DNA of 50,263 bases from Gammaproteobacteria bacterium (GCA_022447525.1 JAKVBA010000003.1:43346-93608), one strand, 5' to 3'; shown: positions 27,280-36,049, counted from the stretch's first letter. The notes: generated by a model from the sequence alone, not told the origin. Program-made: numbers and translations.

Positions 27280-27311
27280 GATCAGGCTGGTTTATAATCG
27301 CCGGCCTGATC
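27280..27311. promoter_or_regulatory. Inverted repeat bracketing a TATAAT box ahead of dusC
   Basis: GATCAGGCTGG (27280-27290) pairs with CCGGCCTGATC (27301-27311): 11 bp with one G-U. The 10-base loop holds TATAAT at 27293-27298, well placed as a -10 box for the start at 27327. It could be an operator over the promoter, or the hairpin ending the cytochrome operon; no T-run follows. Confidence 0.5.
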
Positions 27312-27326
27312 ACACTGGAGCCTAAC

Positions 27327-28301
27327 TTGTCCTTTTCTGCCGATACCAAAATTTGCTTAGCCCCCATGGAGGGGGTAATTGATGCTGAGATGCGTGAGGT
27401 GTTTACCTCTTTGGGTGGCTTGGATCGTTGTGTGACTGAGTTCGTCAGAGTGACTGAGCAACGCATACCTGAGCGAGTTTTCTTTCGTTACTCTCCTGAG
27501 CTTTTAAGCGGAGGACACACATCGTCAGGTGTCCCTGTTTATACGCAATTGTTAGGCGGTAGTTCAAAGTGGATGGGGGTGAATGCAATGCGGCTAGGGA
27601 GGCTAAAGCCCCCAGGTATTGATATAAACTTTGGTTGTCCTTCCAAAACCGTCAATAAACGAGAAGGCGGCTCTGTTTTACTCAAGGAACCTCAGCGCGT
27701 CAGAGAAATAGTTGAAGCCGTCAGGGACGCGGTCGATCCCGCTACACCTGTTACGGCAAAAATACGATTGGGCTTTAGCCACATGGATGACTTAGAAGAA
27801 ATTGTTGAGGGTGTGGTGGAAGCGGGTGCCTCGGAGCTGTGTATTCATGCCCGTACCAAGGATATGGCGTACAAACCACCAGCACATTGGCACGAGATTA
27901 AGAGGGTGCTGAACTTTACCGACAAGGCCAAGGTACCAATAATTGTAAATGGCGATATATGGAATGCTGATGCTGCTAACAATGCTTTACTCGAGAGTGG
28001 TGCGCAAAGTTTGATGTTGGGGCGCGGCGTGCTGAGAACGCCAGATTTAGCCATGCAAATCAAATCCGCAGCTCTCTCAGATAAATATACCCCGTTGACA
28101 TGGGCGCAGGTGTTAGATGTGTTTATTACCTATCTTTCCAGATCCACCAATCAACATCCTAATTTTGTGGGTAATCGAGCCAAACAGTGGCTTGGATTTC
28201 TTAAAGTCACCTTCCCTCAAGCGGAAAGTGCTTTTCAACGGATAAAAAAATTGAAAGAAGCAGACGAAGTTATCCGTACACTTGATGCTCTTAGGCCATG
28301 A
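27327..28301 (+). CDS. dusC: tRNA-dihydrouridine(16) synthase
   Basis: A 324-residue flavoenzyme that reduces uridine 16 of tRNA D-loops. Motifs: FMN-binding APMEGVIDAEMRE at the N-terminus, CVTEFVRVTEQRIPERVF (strongly DusC-like), catalytic cysteine in INFGCPSKTVN, LCIHARTKDMAYKPPAHW, and the phosphate site IVNGDIWNADAA/LMLGRGVLRTPDL. The C-terminal helical domain includes FVGNRAKQWLGFLK. The start is TTG 27327 with CTGGAG upstream, since the next ATG (27366) would remove the FMN strand. Confidence 0.92.
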   Translation: MSFSADTKICLAPMEGVIDAEMREVFTSLGGLDRCVTEFVRVTEQRIPERVFFRYSPELLSGGHTSSGVPVYTQLLGGSSKWMGVNAMRLGRLKPPGIDINFGCPSKTVNKREGGSVLLKEPQRVREIVEAVRDAVDPATPVTAKIRLGFSHMDDLEEIVEGVVEAGASELCIHARTKDMAYKPPAHWHEIKRVLNFTDKAKVPIIVNGDIWNADAANNALLESGAQSLMLGRGVLRTPDLAMQIKSAALSDKYTPLTWAQVLDVFITYLSRSTNQHPNFVGNRAKQWLGFLKVTFPQAESAFQRIKKLKEADEVIRTLDALRP

Positions 28302-28309
28302 TTAGCAAG

Positions 28310-29092
28310 TTAGGATATGAGCTCTACGGAGTCACCGATTGAGATGGTACCCTCGCCTTTATGCGTTGCATTTTGACCGAAATAGGTTTCGCGATCTCGT
28401 CGTCTGGTGGTTAGTAAGACCTGATTTACTTGCATTTCCTTTTCACCATTGTCTGGGTTAATTGAAGGCATGATGCAACGCGAACAGGGTTTTACCAGGC
28501 TAAACTCAATTTCTCCTACTCGTAGAGTACTCCAAGAATCCTCGGCAAAGGGCTCGGTGCCGGCAATAACAATATTGGGGCGGAATCGCCTCATATCTAT
28601 TTTTGTTTCCATCTGAGAATTGAACTCATCCAAAGAGGCTTGACTAACTATTAGTGTTGGAAATCCATCGGCGAATCCGACCAATTCATTGGGTGCCGCA
28701 AAATTTTGATCAATTTGCCTATTGGTTTGCTCGGTTACTCTGACCAGGCGAGCTGCTTTGCCTAAATATTGTGAAAGCCAGCTGGCTACTTCATCTCCAC
28801 AGTCTCCAGCTTTGACTGTGTCCGACCATACGGTCACTTCCTTAAGATTGGTTGGCTCTTTGACCGATATTTCAGGCATTGATTTGGCATTCAGGATTAG
28901 CCTATTGCCCTCTATCGTGCATTTAATGAGACACATCTTAGGTATCACCCGTTGAGTCAAGGCTTTGCCCTCTGGATTTACGACCATCCAATTTCGATCA
29001 TAAATGGGTCCCATTGAATCGTAAATTAAAGAGTTAACAGACTGAGCTGCAAATGACTTTACGGGATGTAGAAAAAGCTGATGGATTTTCAT
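28310..29092 (-). CDS. MOSC domain protein, YcbX-like without ferredoxin domain
   Basis: A 260-residue protein. The N-terminal MOSC_N beta-barrel (HPVKSFAAQSVNSLIYDSMG, DRNWMVVNPEGKALTQR) precedes a MOSC domain with VKPCSRCIMPSINPDNGE, where the cysteine would coordinate the molybdenum cofactor. Relatives such as YcbX and mARC reduce N-hydroxylated compounds. The C-terminal 2Fe-2S ferredoxin of YcbX is missing, so a separate electron donor would be needed. It is convergent with dusC, with 8 bases between the two stops. Confidence 0.85.
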   Translation of the reverse strand: MKIHQLFLHPVKSFAAQSVNSLIYDSMGPIYDRNWMVVNPEGKALTQRVIPKMCLIKCTIEGNRLILNAKSMPEISVKEPTNLKEVTVWSDTVKAGDCGDEVASWLSQYLGKAARLVRVTEQTNRQIDQNFAAPNELVGFADGFPTLIVSQASLDEFNSQMETKIDMRRFRPNIVIAGTEPFAEDSWSTLRVGEIEFSLVKPCSRCIMPSINPDNGEKEMQVNQVLLTTRRRDRETYFGQNATHKGEGTISIGDSVELIS

Positions 29093-29159
29093 GGGAATCG
29101 GAATGCAAAGAAAAACCTCAATTTATACTGCGGTATATTTTATTACAACAAAGGCTAGT

Positions 29160-29638
29160 CTTTAATACTTGGAGTGAGCTTTGCTCAATCACCTCCAGCC
29201 GATGTCATTATTATTAGGGAGATTTCATCTCGATTTGTGGCTGAACTCTATCTTCTTATCGATCATTACTGCCGATACTTGCACAGTTTTTGAATCCGTA
29301 GATTCAACGCCGATACCAACGCATCATTCACTTTGTGAGATTGCACCGTATGCCAACAGGTTAAGCGAACTCATGACTTCTGCGGGCGAGCTTGGATAGA
29401 TAAAACTCATATTGTCAGGCCTATTTTAGAAGATTTAGTAATATCGGAATCGTTGGGCCGCTCTGGAGCCAATTTAGATACTGCAATTGAGCTATTTCCT
29501 GCTGCGAGTTATCTATATGTGTTGTATGGTATGGGGTTCTGGCCTGAGCGCTACCAATCGACGAATGTGTTATTGGAGCAGGATCAGGCTGACCGCAGCA
29601 TTGAGCAGAATCAACAGATTGCTGGGCTAATGTTATGA
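29160..29638 (+). pseudogene. Decayed gene, probably C-terminal part of a tryptophan-halogenase-family protein
   Basis: This lies in the 639-base interval between the MOSC and SapC genes, which has no intact gene. Conceptual fragments in two frames read like the end of flavin-dependent halogenases: IQRRYQRIIHFVRLH (about 29307-29351, after a stop), then, in another frame, TAIELFPAASYLYVLYGMGF through PERYQ and on to TGA 29638. Frames are broken by stops at about 29305 and 29353 and by at least one frame change. The longest open piece is 29453-29638. Genes of this family commonly neighbour sapC, which supports the identification. The rest of the 5' part appears deleted. Assignment is inference from motif memory and context. 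Confidence 0.5.
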
Positions 29639-29682
29639 ACGCTTCCAAGCCAAAGAAAGTATATTCAAAAATGGCTTGCCAA

Positions 29683-29702
29683 CACCACTTAAACCGGTGG
29701 TG
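29683..29702 (+). other. Small hairpin upstream of the SapC gene
   Basis: CACCAC (29683-29688) pairs with GTGGTG (29697-29702) across an 8-base loop, 30 bases before the SapC start. It has no T-run. It could be an mRNA structure or the leftover end of the decayed gene's transcript. Confidence 0.3.
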
Positions 29703-29731
29703 AATAACCAGAATTATTAAAGATAAGACAA

Positions 29732-30499
29732 ATGGCAGAATTAGTAGAACTGTCACCAGAATCTCATGGTGACCTCAAATTAGACACGGCGGCAGCAGTA
29801 AAAGTTGCTAAAAATACTCATATCTTAAGTTTAAGGGTTACCGAATTGAGCCGAGCAGCCTGTGAGATGCCCATTTTTTTGACCGAGTCTCAGCAAGATG
29901 GTGCTATCGTCATTTCGGCGATTACTTCCTTGGAAGTAGAAAAGAATTTATTGGTCAGAGATGAAAAGTGGAAGGGTATTTTTCAGCCCACCTCGATGAT
30001 GACATATCCCTTTTTTCTGATGAAACATCCATCTCAAGAAAATCAATTTACTATTGGTATAGACCCCGAGCATAAAGCGTTTTCAAAAGAAGAGGGTGAG
30101 CCTTTATTCGATGACGATAACAAAGCAGGGCCGCGTTTGTCTCAGGTTACGAAAATCCTTGAGCAAGACATGAGGAATGATATTCATACCTTCCAATTTT
30201 GTAAGGCAATTAATGAATTAGGTCTTATAAAGCCGATTGATGTGGCAGTTGCCTACGAGGGTGGCAAGGTAAATAAGCTGAAAGGATTGAATACGATAGA
30301 TGAAGCTAAACTAGCTGATTTGTCTGAAGAGCAATTTGCTGAGCTCAGGAAGAAAAATTACTTAGCACCAATTTATTCTCTGCTCATATCACTCTATCAG
30401 GTCAACAATTTGATTCGATTACACAATCAATTCGGTGAGGGAGAGAAAATATTACAAGCTTCCATGAACGTTGAGAAAGACGAGAGTGCCGCTGCTTAG
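29732..30499 (+). CDS. SapC family protein
   Basis: A 255-residue soluble protein with the SapC family pattern: NTHILSLRVTELSRAACEMPIFLTES near the N-terminus, then WKGIFQPTSMMTYPFFLMKH and an acidic EGEPLFDDDNKAGPRLSQV. The family is named after a gene beside a Campylobacter S-layer locus. In many aquatic Proteobacteria it accompanies TonB receptors and tryptophan-halogenase-like genes; its biochemical role is unknown. Here the expected halogenase neighbour is only a remnant, while SapC itself is intact and followed by its own terminator. Confidence 0.85.
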   Translation: MAELVELSPESHGDLKLDTAAAVKVAKNTHILSLRVTELSRAACEMPIFLTESQQDGAIVISAITSLEVEKNLLVRDEKWKGIFQPTSMMTYPFFLMKHPSQENQFTIGIDPEHKAFSKEEGEPLFDDDNKAGPRLSQVTKILEQDMRNDIHTFQFCKAINELGLIKPIDVAVAYEGGKVNKLKGLNTIDEAKLADLSEEQFAELRKKNYLAPIYSLLISLYQVNNLIRLHNQFGEGEKILQASMNVEKDESAAA

Positions 30500-30520
30500 A
30501 GCGTCGTTGTTTTTACCATT

Positions 30521-30556
30521 AAAACGCCTTCTCGTATCCGAGCAGGCGTTTTTTAT
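30521..30556 (+). terminator. Rho-independent terminator after SapC
   Basis: The outer stem AAAACGCC/GGCGTTTT (30521-30528 with 30545-30552) stacks on an inner stem CTCG-TATC-CGAG (30531-30542), and the 3' arm runs into T's. It is a clear intrinsic terminator that separates SapC from the TonB receptor gene. Confidence 0.85.
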
Positions 30557-30677
30557 TGTTTATAGATTTCTTTCTTTACTAATTAAATTGATATAGAGCC
30601 GCCAGTTAACATCATAGTCAAGTTATAGCTGCTATTCTCTCTAGCTCTAAAGCAAAGCAAAAAGTCTGTCTATTTCT

Positions 30678-32816
30678 GTGAATACTTTCAATAAATTTTC
30701 CACCTTGATTTTCACCACTTTGATTTCCATCATTTTACATGGCGGAGGCATGAACGTGATTTACGCTAGTGAAGAAATCAAAGCACCCAGTGTCGCTTTT
30801 AAAGACCCGAGTTTAGAAGAGATTGTAATCGTCTCGACTCGATCAAAGTTAGACATTTTACAAGCTCCGTCAAATGTTTTCGTGCTAGGTCTTTCGCAGT
30901 TACAACGCACGCAAGCTGAACATGTACAGCAAGATTTAAATCAAGTACCAAGCGTGAGTTTACAGCGCGGTGACGGTCAAGAGTCTCTACCGGGAATAAG
31001 AAGCGCTGTTCTTACCGGCGCTGGAGCCTGCGGTAATGTTTTGGTTATGGAGGAGGGCATACCGGTTAGGGGGCCTGCTTTTTGCAACGTAAATGAACTA
31101 TTCGATACACATTTTGAGCAAGCTAGCCAGCTAGAGGTAGTCAGAGGTCCTGGCACAGCGTTTTACGGTTCTAACAGCCTGACGGGCAGTGTGAACGTTA
31201 TATTACCCACGTCTACGATTCCCTCTGTTTCTTTTGAGCTTGGAGCCGATAATTATAAAAGACTAAAAGCGAGCTTTGCTTACGCAGGGCACGATAGCAC
31301 TACCTCGGAAGGTGCGATATATCTTACTAGCACCGACACTGACTCATTTCGCGATGACGCAGGTTACAGACAACATAAATTAAGTTGGAGAGACAGTCGT
31401 CAGTATGGCGACTGGCGAGCGTCAAGCGGCTTAACTGCAACCTACCTTGATCAAGAAACTGCCGGTTTCATTGTTGGCAAGGATAGCTATTTGGATGAGG
31501 AACTTTCCAGTAAAAATCTTGATCCTGAAGCGTTCAGAAAGACAAGTTCAATAAGATTATGGAGTAAACTCAGCCGAGACTTGGAGCAAGGCAGAAGTGT
31601 CGAGGTAACCCCGTATATTCGGTCAACTGATATGGATTTTAGACTCCATTTCCTACCCGGTGACCCACTAGAGCAAAACAAACAAATCGGTTTTGGCTGG
31701 CAATCTGCATACAGGCAAGCGATCAGTTCTGAGTTCAAAATTGCTGCTGGTATCGATGCAGATTTCTCGCGAGGAGAGTTGCGTCAAACTCAAGACGAGC
31801 CAACTCGAGGATCCGCTTTTTTACAGGCGACCATCCCTGTTGGTACCCATTATGACTATCGGGTCGATGCGCAGCAATTAGCGGCCTTTGCGCATCTAGA
31901 TTGGATGCCAACTCAAGACCTCAGTGTTATCGGCGGTGCCAGGTTTGAACGATTGGACTATAAATACGACAATTTCGCTCTCGATGGGCGGACCCGTGAC
32001 GATGGCACGGTCTGCGGGTTTGGTGGGTGTAGGTATAGTCGTCCTGCCGATCGAGACGACTCGTTCTCTGATATCTCACTGAAATTAGAAGTAAAGTATC
32101 GGCAAACGGACAATTTGAATTTTTACGCCGCCTTATCTGAATCCTTTCGTGCCCCGCAGGCGACAGAGCTTTATCGTTTGCAAAGGAATCAGCAGGTAGC
32201 CGATCTAGACAGTGTCAGCGCGAACAATATTGAGGCTGGTTTTATTTATCGAAGTGGTGCTTTGGATTTTGCCTTTACTGTTTATCAGCTTGATCAGACC
32301 AATGTCATCATCAGAGATAGTGACTTCTTCAATGTTGATGGTAATCGGATTGAGAGCAAAGGCTTAGAAATGGCGCTTAAGAACACCTTGTCTGACTCAT
32401 TGCGACTCAGGATGGCTGCTACTATTGCCGAACACAAATACGCAACAGATCAGATCACCAACGGTATAAACATTAATGGTAATACCGTTGATACTGCACC
32501 GAAGCGCCAACTTAATACGGCCCTTATTTGGAGCCCTACTGACAGGCTAAGTGCCGAATTGGAACTAATGCACGTTAGTGAATATTTTTTAGAGCCTGAG
32601 AATCTGCGCACTTACCCCGGACATGAGGTACTCAATCTTAGAGCAGACTATCAAATGAACGATCGTTTTTCGATTTTTGCTCGTTTGCTCAACGCCAGTG
32701 ATAAACGATATGCTGAACGGGCTGACTTTACCGGATTTACCGGTGAGCGCTATTTTCCTGGCGCCCCTCGTAGTTTCTTTTTTGGTTTTAAGTACGATTT
32801 AACTAACGTTCAGTAA
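30678..32816 (+). CDS. TonB-dependent outer-membrane receptor
   Basis: A 712-residue receptor. A signal peptide (to about residue 31, VIYA) is followed by a TonB-box-like EEIVIVSTR, and a plug domain with ALTGAGACGN-like loop, VNELFDTHFEQASQLEVVRGP and GTAFYGSNSLTGSVNVI. The rest is a beta-barrel ending FFFGFKYDLTNVQ. Two cysteines in the plug (GACGNVL, PAFCNVNE) and two in a barrel loop (VCGFGGCRY) could pair. It imports a scarce compound using TonB energy; substrate unknown, possibly linked to the adjacent SapC/halogenase-type locus. The start is GTG 30678, because ATG 30750 would delete the signal peptide. Confidence 0.9.
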   Translation: MNTFNKFSTLIFTTLISIILHGGGMNVIYASEEIKAPSVAFKDPSLEEIVIVSTRSKLDILQAPSNVFVLGLSQLQRTQAEHVQQDLNQVPSVSLQRGDGQESLPGIRSAVLTGAGACGNVLVMEEGIPVRGPAFCNVNELFDTHFEQASQLEVVRGPGTAFYGSNSLTGSVNVILPTSTIPSVSFELGADNYKRLKASFAYAGHDSTTSEGAIYLTSTDTDSFRDDAGYRQHKLSWRDSRQYGDWRASSGLTATYLDQETAGFIVGKDSYLDEELSSKNLDPEAFRKTSSIRLWSKLSRDLEQGRSVEVTPYIRSTDMDFRLHFLPGDPLEQNKQIGFGWQSAYRQAISSEFKIAAGIDADFSRGELRQTQDEPTRGSAFLQATIPVGTHYDYRVDAQQLAAFAHLDWMPTQDLSVIGGARFERLDYKYDNFALDGRTRDDGTVCGFGGCRYSRPADRDDSFSDISLKLEVKYRQTDNLNFYAALSESFRAPQATELYRLQRNQQVADLDSVSANNIEAGFIYRSGALDFAFTVYQLDQTNVIIRDSDFFNVDGNRIESKGLEMALKNTLSDSLRLRMAATIAEHKYATDQITNGININGNTVDTAPKRQLNTALIWSPTDRLSAELELMHVSEYFLEPENLRTYPGHEVLNLRADYQMNDRFSIFARLLNASDKRYAERADFTGFTGERYFPGAPRSFFFGFKYDLTNVQ

Positions 32817-32828
32817 GCTAGTAAGCTA
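32813..32828. repeat. 8-base tandem duplication holding both convergent stop codons
   Basis: GTAAGCTA occurs twice back to back. The first copy contains the TAA of the TonB receptor gene. The second contains the TAG (minus strand) of the DMT transporter gene. Confidence 0.6.
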
Positions 32829-33749
32829 GCTTGGCTCCGTCATCTTGTCTGAGCCAGCTAGGTCTATTTTCCGCTTTGGCGCAAGAATTATGGCGTTCCC
32901 AACAAGTACCAGAATAAAGCCAACAAAAGTATAGCTGGTCCAACTAAAGTCCTCGAAAATGGTGCTCAGAGCCACCGCTACAACGGGGAACAGAACTATA
33001 GTGTAGCTGGCTTTTTCTGGCCCTATATTGTTTAACAGCATGTAATAGGTGGCGAAGGCAACAACCGTACCTAACGTGGCAAGGTAGATTAAGGAGCCAA
33101 CGTAACTGGGCTCAAATGAGAAAGCGAAACCCGTGCCATTTACTAAGATAATCAATCCTAAAGCGAGGGTTCCATAGAGCATTCCCCAAGCGTTAGCGGC
33201 GAACACACTGACTCCGGCTCTTGAATTTCGCACGCTCACCATATTACCCAAAGAAGCAATCAATGCTGCGGCTAAACCAAAGCCCAATCCTAACCATGAA
33301 TTGGTTTGTAAGCCTGCCTCTGCTCCCCAAGAAAGATCGTCCCAAAACAACACAACCAGACCGATTAATCCAAAAAACGCCCCGGTGTAAACTTTAGAGT
33401 CGATATGGTCACCAAAAAATAGACGGGTATTGATGATATTCATAAGTAGCATTGTTGAAAACACGATACAGGTCATCGCTGAGGTTAAGTACTCTTGAGA
33501 TTGATATATCAATACGTAATTCAGACTGAAATTGAAAAGGGCCATTAATCCAACAAAGGCTTGATCCTTTATCGTAAGTCGCATTGGCACTCGTAAGGCC
33601 AAGCAAGCTAACCACATCAGAGTGGCCGCTATCGCGAATCGATAAAACACCGATACATATACCGTAGCGTGTCCGAGTTGAAACTCGATAGCTAGCCATG
33701 TCGAGCCCCAAATCAAAACCGTGCTTAGGTACAAAATTACGTTTTTCAT
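32826..33749 (-). CDS. DMT-superfamily transporter (EamA family)
   Basis: A 307-residue protein with about ten transmembrane helices arranged as two EamA repeats (STVLIWGSTWLAIEFQLG opening the first; LGLGFGLAAALIASLGNMVSVRNSR opening the second). Such proteins usually export amino acids or metabolites. It is divergent from a MocR-type regulator gene with 120 bases between them, a frequent arrangement in which the PLP-binding regulator controls the exporter. The ligand is therefore likely an amine or amino-acid-like compound, by inference. Confidence 0.88.
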   Translation of the reverse strand: MKNVILYLSTVLIWGSTWLAIEFQLGHATVYVSVFYRFAIAATLMWLACLALRVPMRLTIKDQAFVGLMALFNFSLNYVLIYQSQEYLTSAMTCIVFSTMLLMNIINTRLFFGDHIDSKVYTGAFFGLIGLVVLFWDDLSWGAEAGLQTNSWLGLGFGLAAALIASLGNMVSVRNSRAGVSVFAANAWGMLYGTLALGLIILVNGTGFAFSFEPSYVGSLIYLATLGTVVAFATYYMLLNNIGPEKASYTIVLFPVVAVALSTIFEDFSWTSYTFVGFILVLVGNAIILAPKRKIDLAGSDKMTEPS

Positions 33750-33805
33750 GTTGGCGTTAGCCTCGTAAATATCAATCTAGAAGCTTAATTTAGAGCTAAA
33801 ACTGA

Positions 33806-33852
33806 TTACTTAACAGATACAGATTAGTATAAATGTAACCTTAACAGATTAG
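33806..33852. promoter_or_regulatory. Divergent promoter with ACAGAT direct repeats, likely MocR operator
   Basis: CTTAACAGAT is present twice as a perfect 10-base direct repeat (33809-33818 and 33840-33849), 31 bases apart, about three helical turns. A third ACAGAT lies at 33819, and ACAGATTAG occurs twice. A TATAAAT box at 33828-33834 sits between the copies. MocR/PdxR regulators bind direct repeats near their own promoter, so binding by the adjacent regulator is inferred. Confidence 0.55.
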
Positions 33853-33869
33853 ATTGTAGGAGTTTATTT

Positions 33870-35315
33870 ATGTCAACAGGATTGCATATTGATTCAGGGG
33901 AGTTTCTTTACCAGCAGGTTGTCTCGATGATCCTTAGGATGAGTGATAAGTCCACTATTCGCCCGGGAGATAAGCTACCATCTCTCCGATCCCTTAGTCG
34001 CTCTTTGAAGGTCAGTGTTCCTACTGTGCGCCAAGGATACATTGAATTAGAACGGTTGGGAGTTATCGAATCGCGTCCGAAGTCTGGTTATTTTCTGAAA
34101 GCGAAATTGCAACAATCTGACAATATGCGAAAGCCTGAGCTGGTGACTAGGCCGAGAGAAGTAAAGAAGCAAATTCTTATCGAGGAGGTATTTGACGTTA
34201 TTCATCAGCCCGGCTCTATTGGTCTGGGTCTCGCAAACCCCTCATCAGCTTATCCTTCAGATAAACTGTTGGCGCGTATAATGAGGAGAGTGCTAGCTAA
34301 CTCAGGTGAGCGAGCTTTAACTTATGCGCCAATGGAAGGGTTTGCAGCGCTGCGCCGACAGCTTGCAGCAAGGTATTTAGACCGAGGGATAAGAGTAGAT
34401 CCGCAAGACGTTCTAATTACCAATGGGGGGCAAGAATCGATAGCCATCGCGTTACAGTGTGTCGCTGCAACCGGCGATGTGATCGCAGTTGAATCTCCTA
34501 CCTATTTTGGTGTGCTTGAGTTGATCGAGAGTCTGGGTATGAAAGCGTTAGAGATACCGCTATGTCCTGCACATGGTATTGCCGCTGCCGACGTAAGACA
34601 TGCCATCGAGAAGCACCCCGTGAAAGCTCTGATAATGTCTAGTTCGGTAAGTAATCCACTGGGATCTTGGCAAGATCCAAATGAGCTCCAGCAGATAGCA
34701 GCCATCTTAGAAAATAGTCAAATCCCACTGATAGAGGATGATGTTTACGGAGAACTCTATTTTGGTGAGCGTTGTGGTGGGCTAGCTCGAACTCACACCC
34801 AGCGAGAGGGTGTGTTGACTTGTTCGTCATTTTCCAAAACTGCTGCACCAGGATATCGTATAGGCTGGCTTTTAGCAGGTCGTTTTCATGATCAGGCCAA
34901 AAAAGTAAAGCGGGCCTTATCCTGTTCTTCATCCCTGCTAAACCAATGGACTCTATCCGAGTTTATAGCCAGTGGTGATTATGATAGGAATCTACGCAGA
35001 TTGCGTTCTGTCCTCAAAACTAATAAGCAACGAGCAATTTCATTAGTTCAAGAGAGTTTTCCCAGAGGAACCAAGATAAGTGATCCTAGCGGGGGCGGTG
35101 TGCTCTGGGTCGAGTTACCATCGGGAATTGATGGCTATCAGCTGTTTAAAACAGCGATGCAACACGAAATAAGTATTGCGCCAGGAGACTTATTTTCCCC
35201 AAGCGCAAAATACAAAAATTTCGTTCGCATTAGTTTTGGAATCCCTTGGTCAGATCGAGTTGAAGCAGGGTATAGAACTTTAGGCACACTATGTTGTGCA
35301 CTTGTAAGTGAATAG
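33870..35315 (+). CDS. MocR-type regulator: GntR DNA-binding domain fused to class I aminotransferase
   Basis: A 481-residue protein. Residues about 8-80 are a GntR winged helix (LYQQVVSMILRMSDKSTIRPGDKLPSLRSLSRSL and PTVRQGYIELERLGVIESR). Residues about 110-478 are a fold-type I aminotransferase domain, with YAPMEGFAALRRQLAARYLD, TNGGQESIA, IEDDVYGELYF and the PLP lysine in SSFSKTAAPGYRIGW. MocR proteins use bound PLP to sense amino compounds and activate a nearby gene. GGAG lies upstream of the ATG. The divergent DMT transporter is the probable target. Confidence 0.9.
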   Translation: MSTGLHIDSGEFLYQQVVSMILRMSDKSTIRPGDKLPSLRSLSRSLKVSVPTVRQGYIELERLGVIESRPKSGYFLKAKLQQSDNMRKPELVTRPREVKKQILIEEVFDVIHQPGSIGLGLANPSSAYPSDKLLARIMRRVLANSGERALTYAPMEGFAALRRQLAARYLDRGIRVDPQDVLITNGGQESIAIALQCVAATGDVIAVESPTYFGVLELIESLGMKALEIPLCPAHGIAAADVRHAIEKHPVKALIMSSSVSNPLGSWQDPNELQQIAAILENSQIPLIEDDVYGELYFGERCGGLARTHTQREGVLTCSSFSKTAAPGYRIGWLLAGRFHDQAKKVKRALSCSSSLLNQWTLSEFIASGDYDRNLRRLRSVLKTNKQRAISLVQESFPRGTKISDPSGGGVLWVELPSGIDGYQLFKTAMQHEISIAPGDLFSPSAKYKNFVRISFGIPWSDRVEAGYRTLGTLCCALVSE

Positions 35316-35443
35316 GATACTTGATAAACGACAGTGGTAACATAAAAGTACGCAGAGCACTAATTTTGAGCGAGCTAGCTTTATTCTGCTTTACCGTTTG
35401 AGTACACTAGCGGCTTCTTTTTAACACCCGTATTAAAAATCCC

Positions 35444-36049
35444 GTGACAGGTAAGCTTTTTATTATCTCGGCTCCCTCTGGGGCTGGAAAAACCAGTTTG
35501 GCGAGGGCACTGATAGCGGGCTCATCAAATTGTAAAATGTCGATTTCTCACACCACTCGTCAACGGCGAGCAAATGAAATCGATGGGCAAGATTACTTTT
35601 TTGTGGAAAAGGCAGATTTCCTTGAAATGGTTGAGACAGGAGTTTTTCTTGAGTACGCCCAAGTCTATGGCAATTACTACGGGACCTCTCGTTTAGCGGT
35701 TGAGGAAATGCTCAATAAGGGCGTGAATGTTTTGCTCGATATTGATTGGCAAGGGGCAAGATTGGTACGTAAGCAAATGCCCGCGGCGGTTAGTGTTTCT
35801 ATTCTTCCTCCCTCGGTGACTGAACTCGAAAGACGATTGCGTAGTCGAGGAAGTGATTCGGAAGATGTTATCGCTGCAAGAATGAAGCAAGCTTACGATG
35901 AAATGGCGCATTGCCGCGAAGCACATTTTATTGTGCTAAATGACGATTTTAACCTCGCTTTAGACGATTTAACGCTGATTCTTTCTGGTGAAGGTGATAA
36001 AATTCGACCCCTTGACTTGGATTTAGATAAGTTGATCGATAGCAAATAA
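35444..36049 (+). CDS. gmk: Guanylate kinase
   Basis: A 201-residue enzyme converting GMP and ATP to GDP and ADP. It has the P-loop ISAPSGAGKTSLARAL at the N-terminus, GMP-binding SISHTTRQRRANEIDGQDYFF, GVFLEYAQVYGNYYGT and VLLDIDWQGARLVR, all at expected spacing. The start is GTG 35444, placed directly ahead of the first strand. It opens the conserved block gmk-rpoZ-spoT found across gammaproteobacteria. Confidence 0.95.
   Translation: MTGKLFIISAPSGAGKTSLARALIAGSSNCKMSISHTTRQRRANEIDGQDYFFVEKADFLEMVETGVFLEYAQVYGNYYGTSRLAVEEMLNKGVNVLLDIDWQGARLVRKQMPAAVSVSILPPSVTELERRLRSRGSDSEDVIAARMKQAYDEMAHCREAHFIVLNDDFNLALDDLTLILSGEGDKIRPLDLDLDKLIDSK

Noticed and set aside
29181-29399. Possible small gene of 72 codons in the MOSC-SapC interval
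   Set aside because: No ribosome binding site or domain; it lies inside the decayed halogenase-like region and is better explained as a chance frame there.
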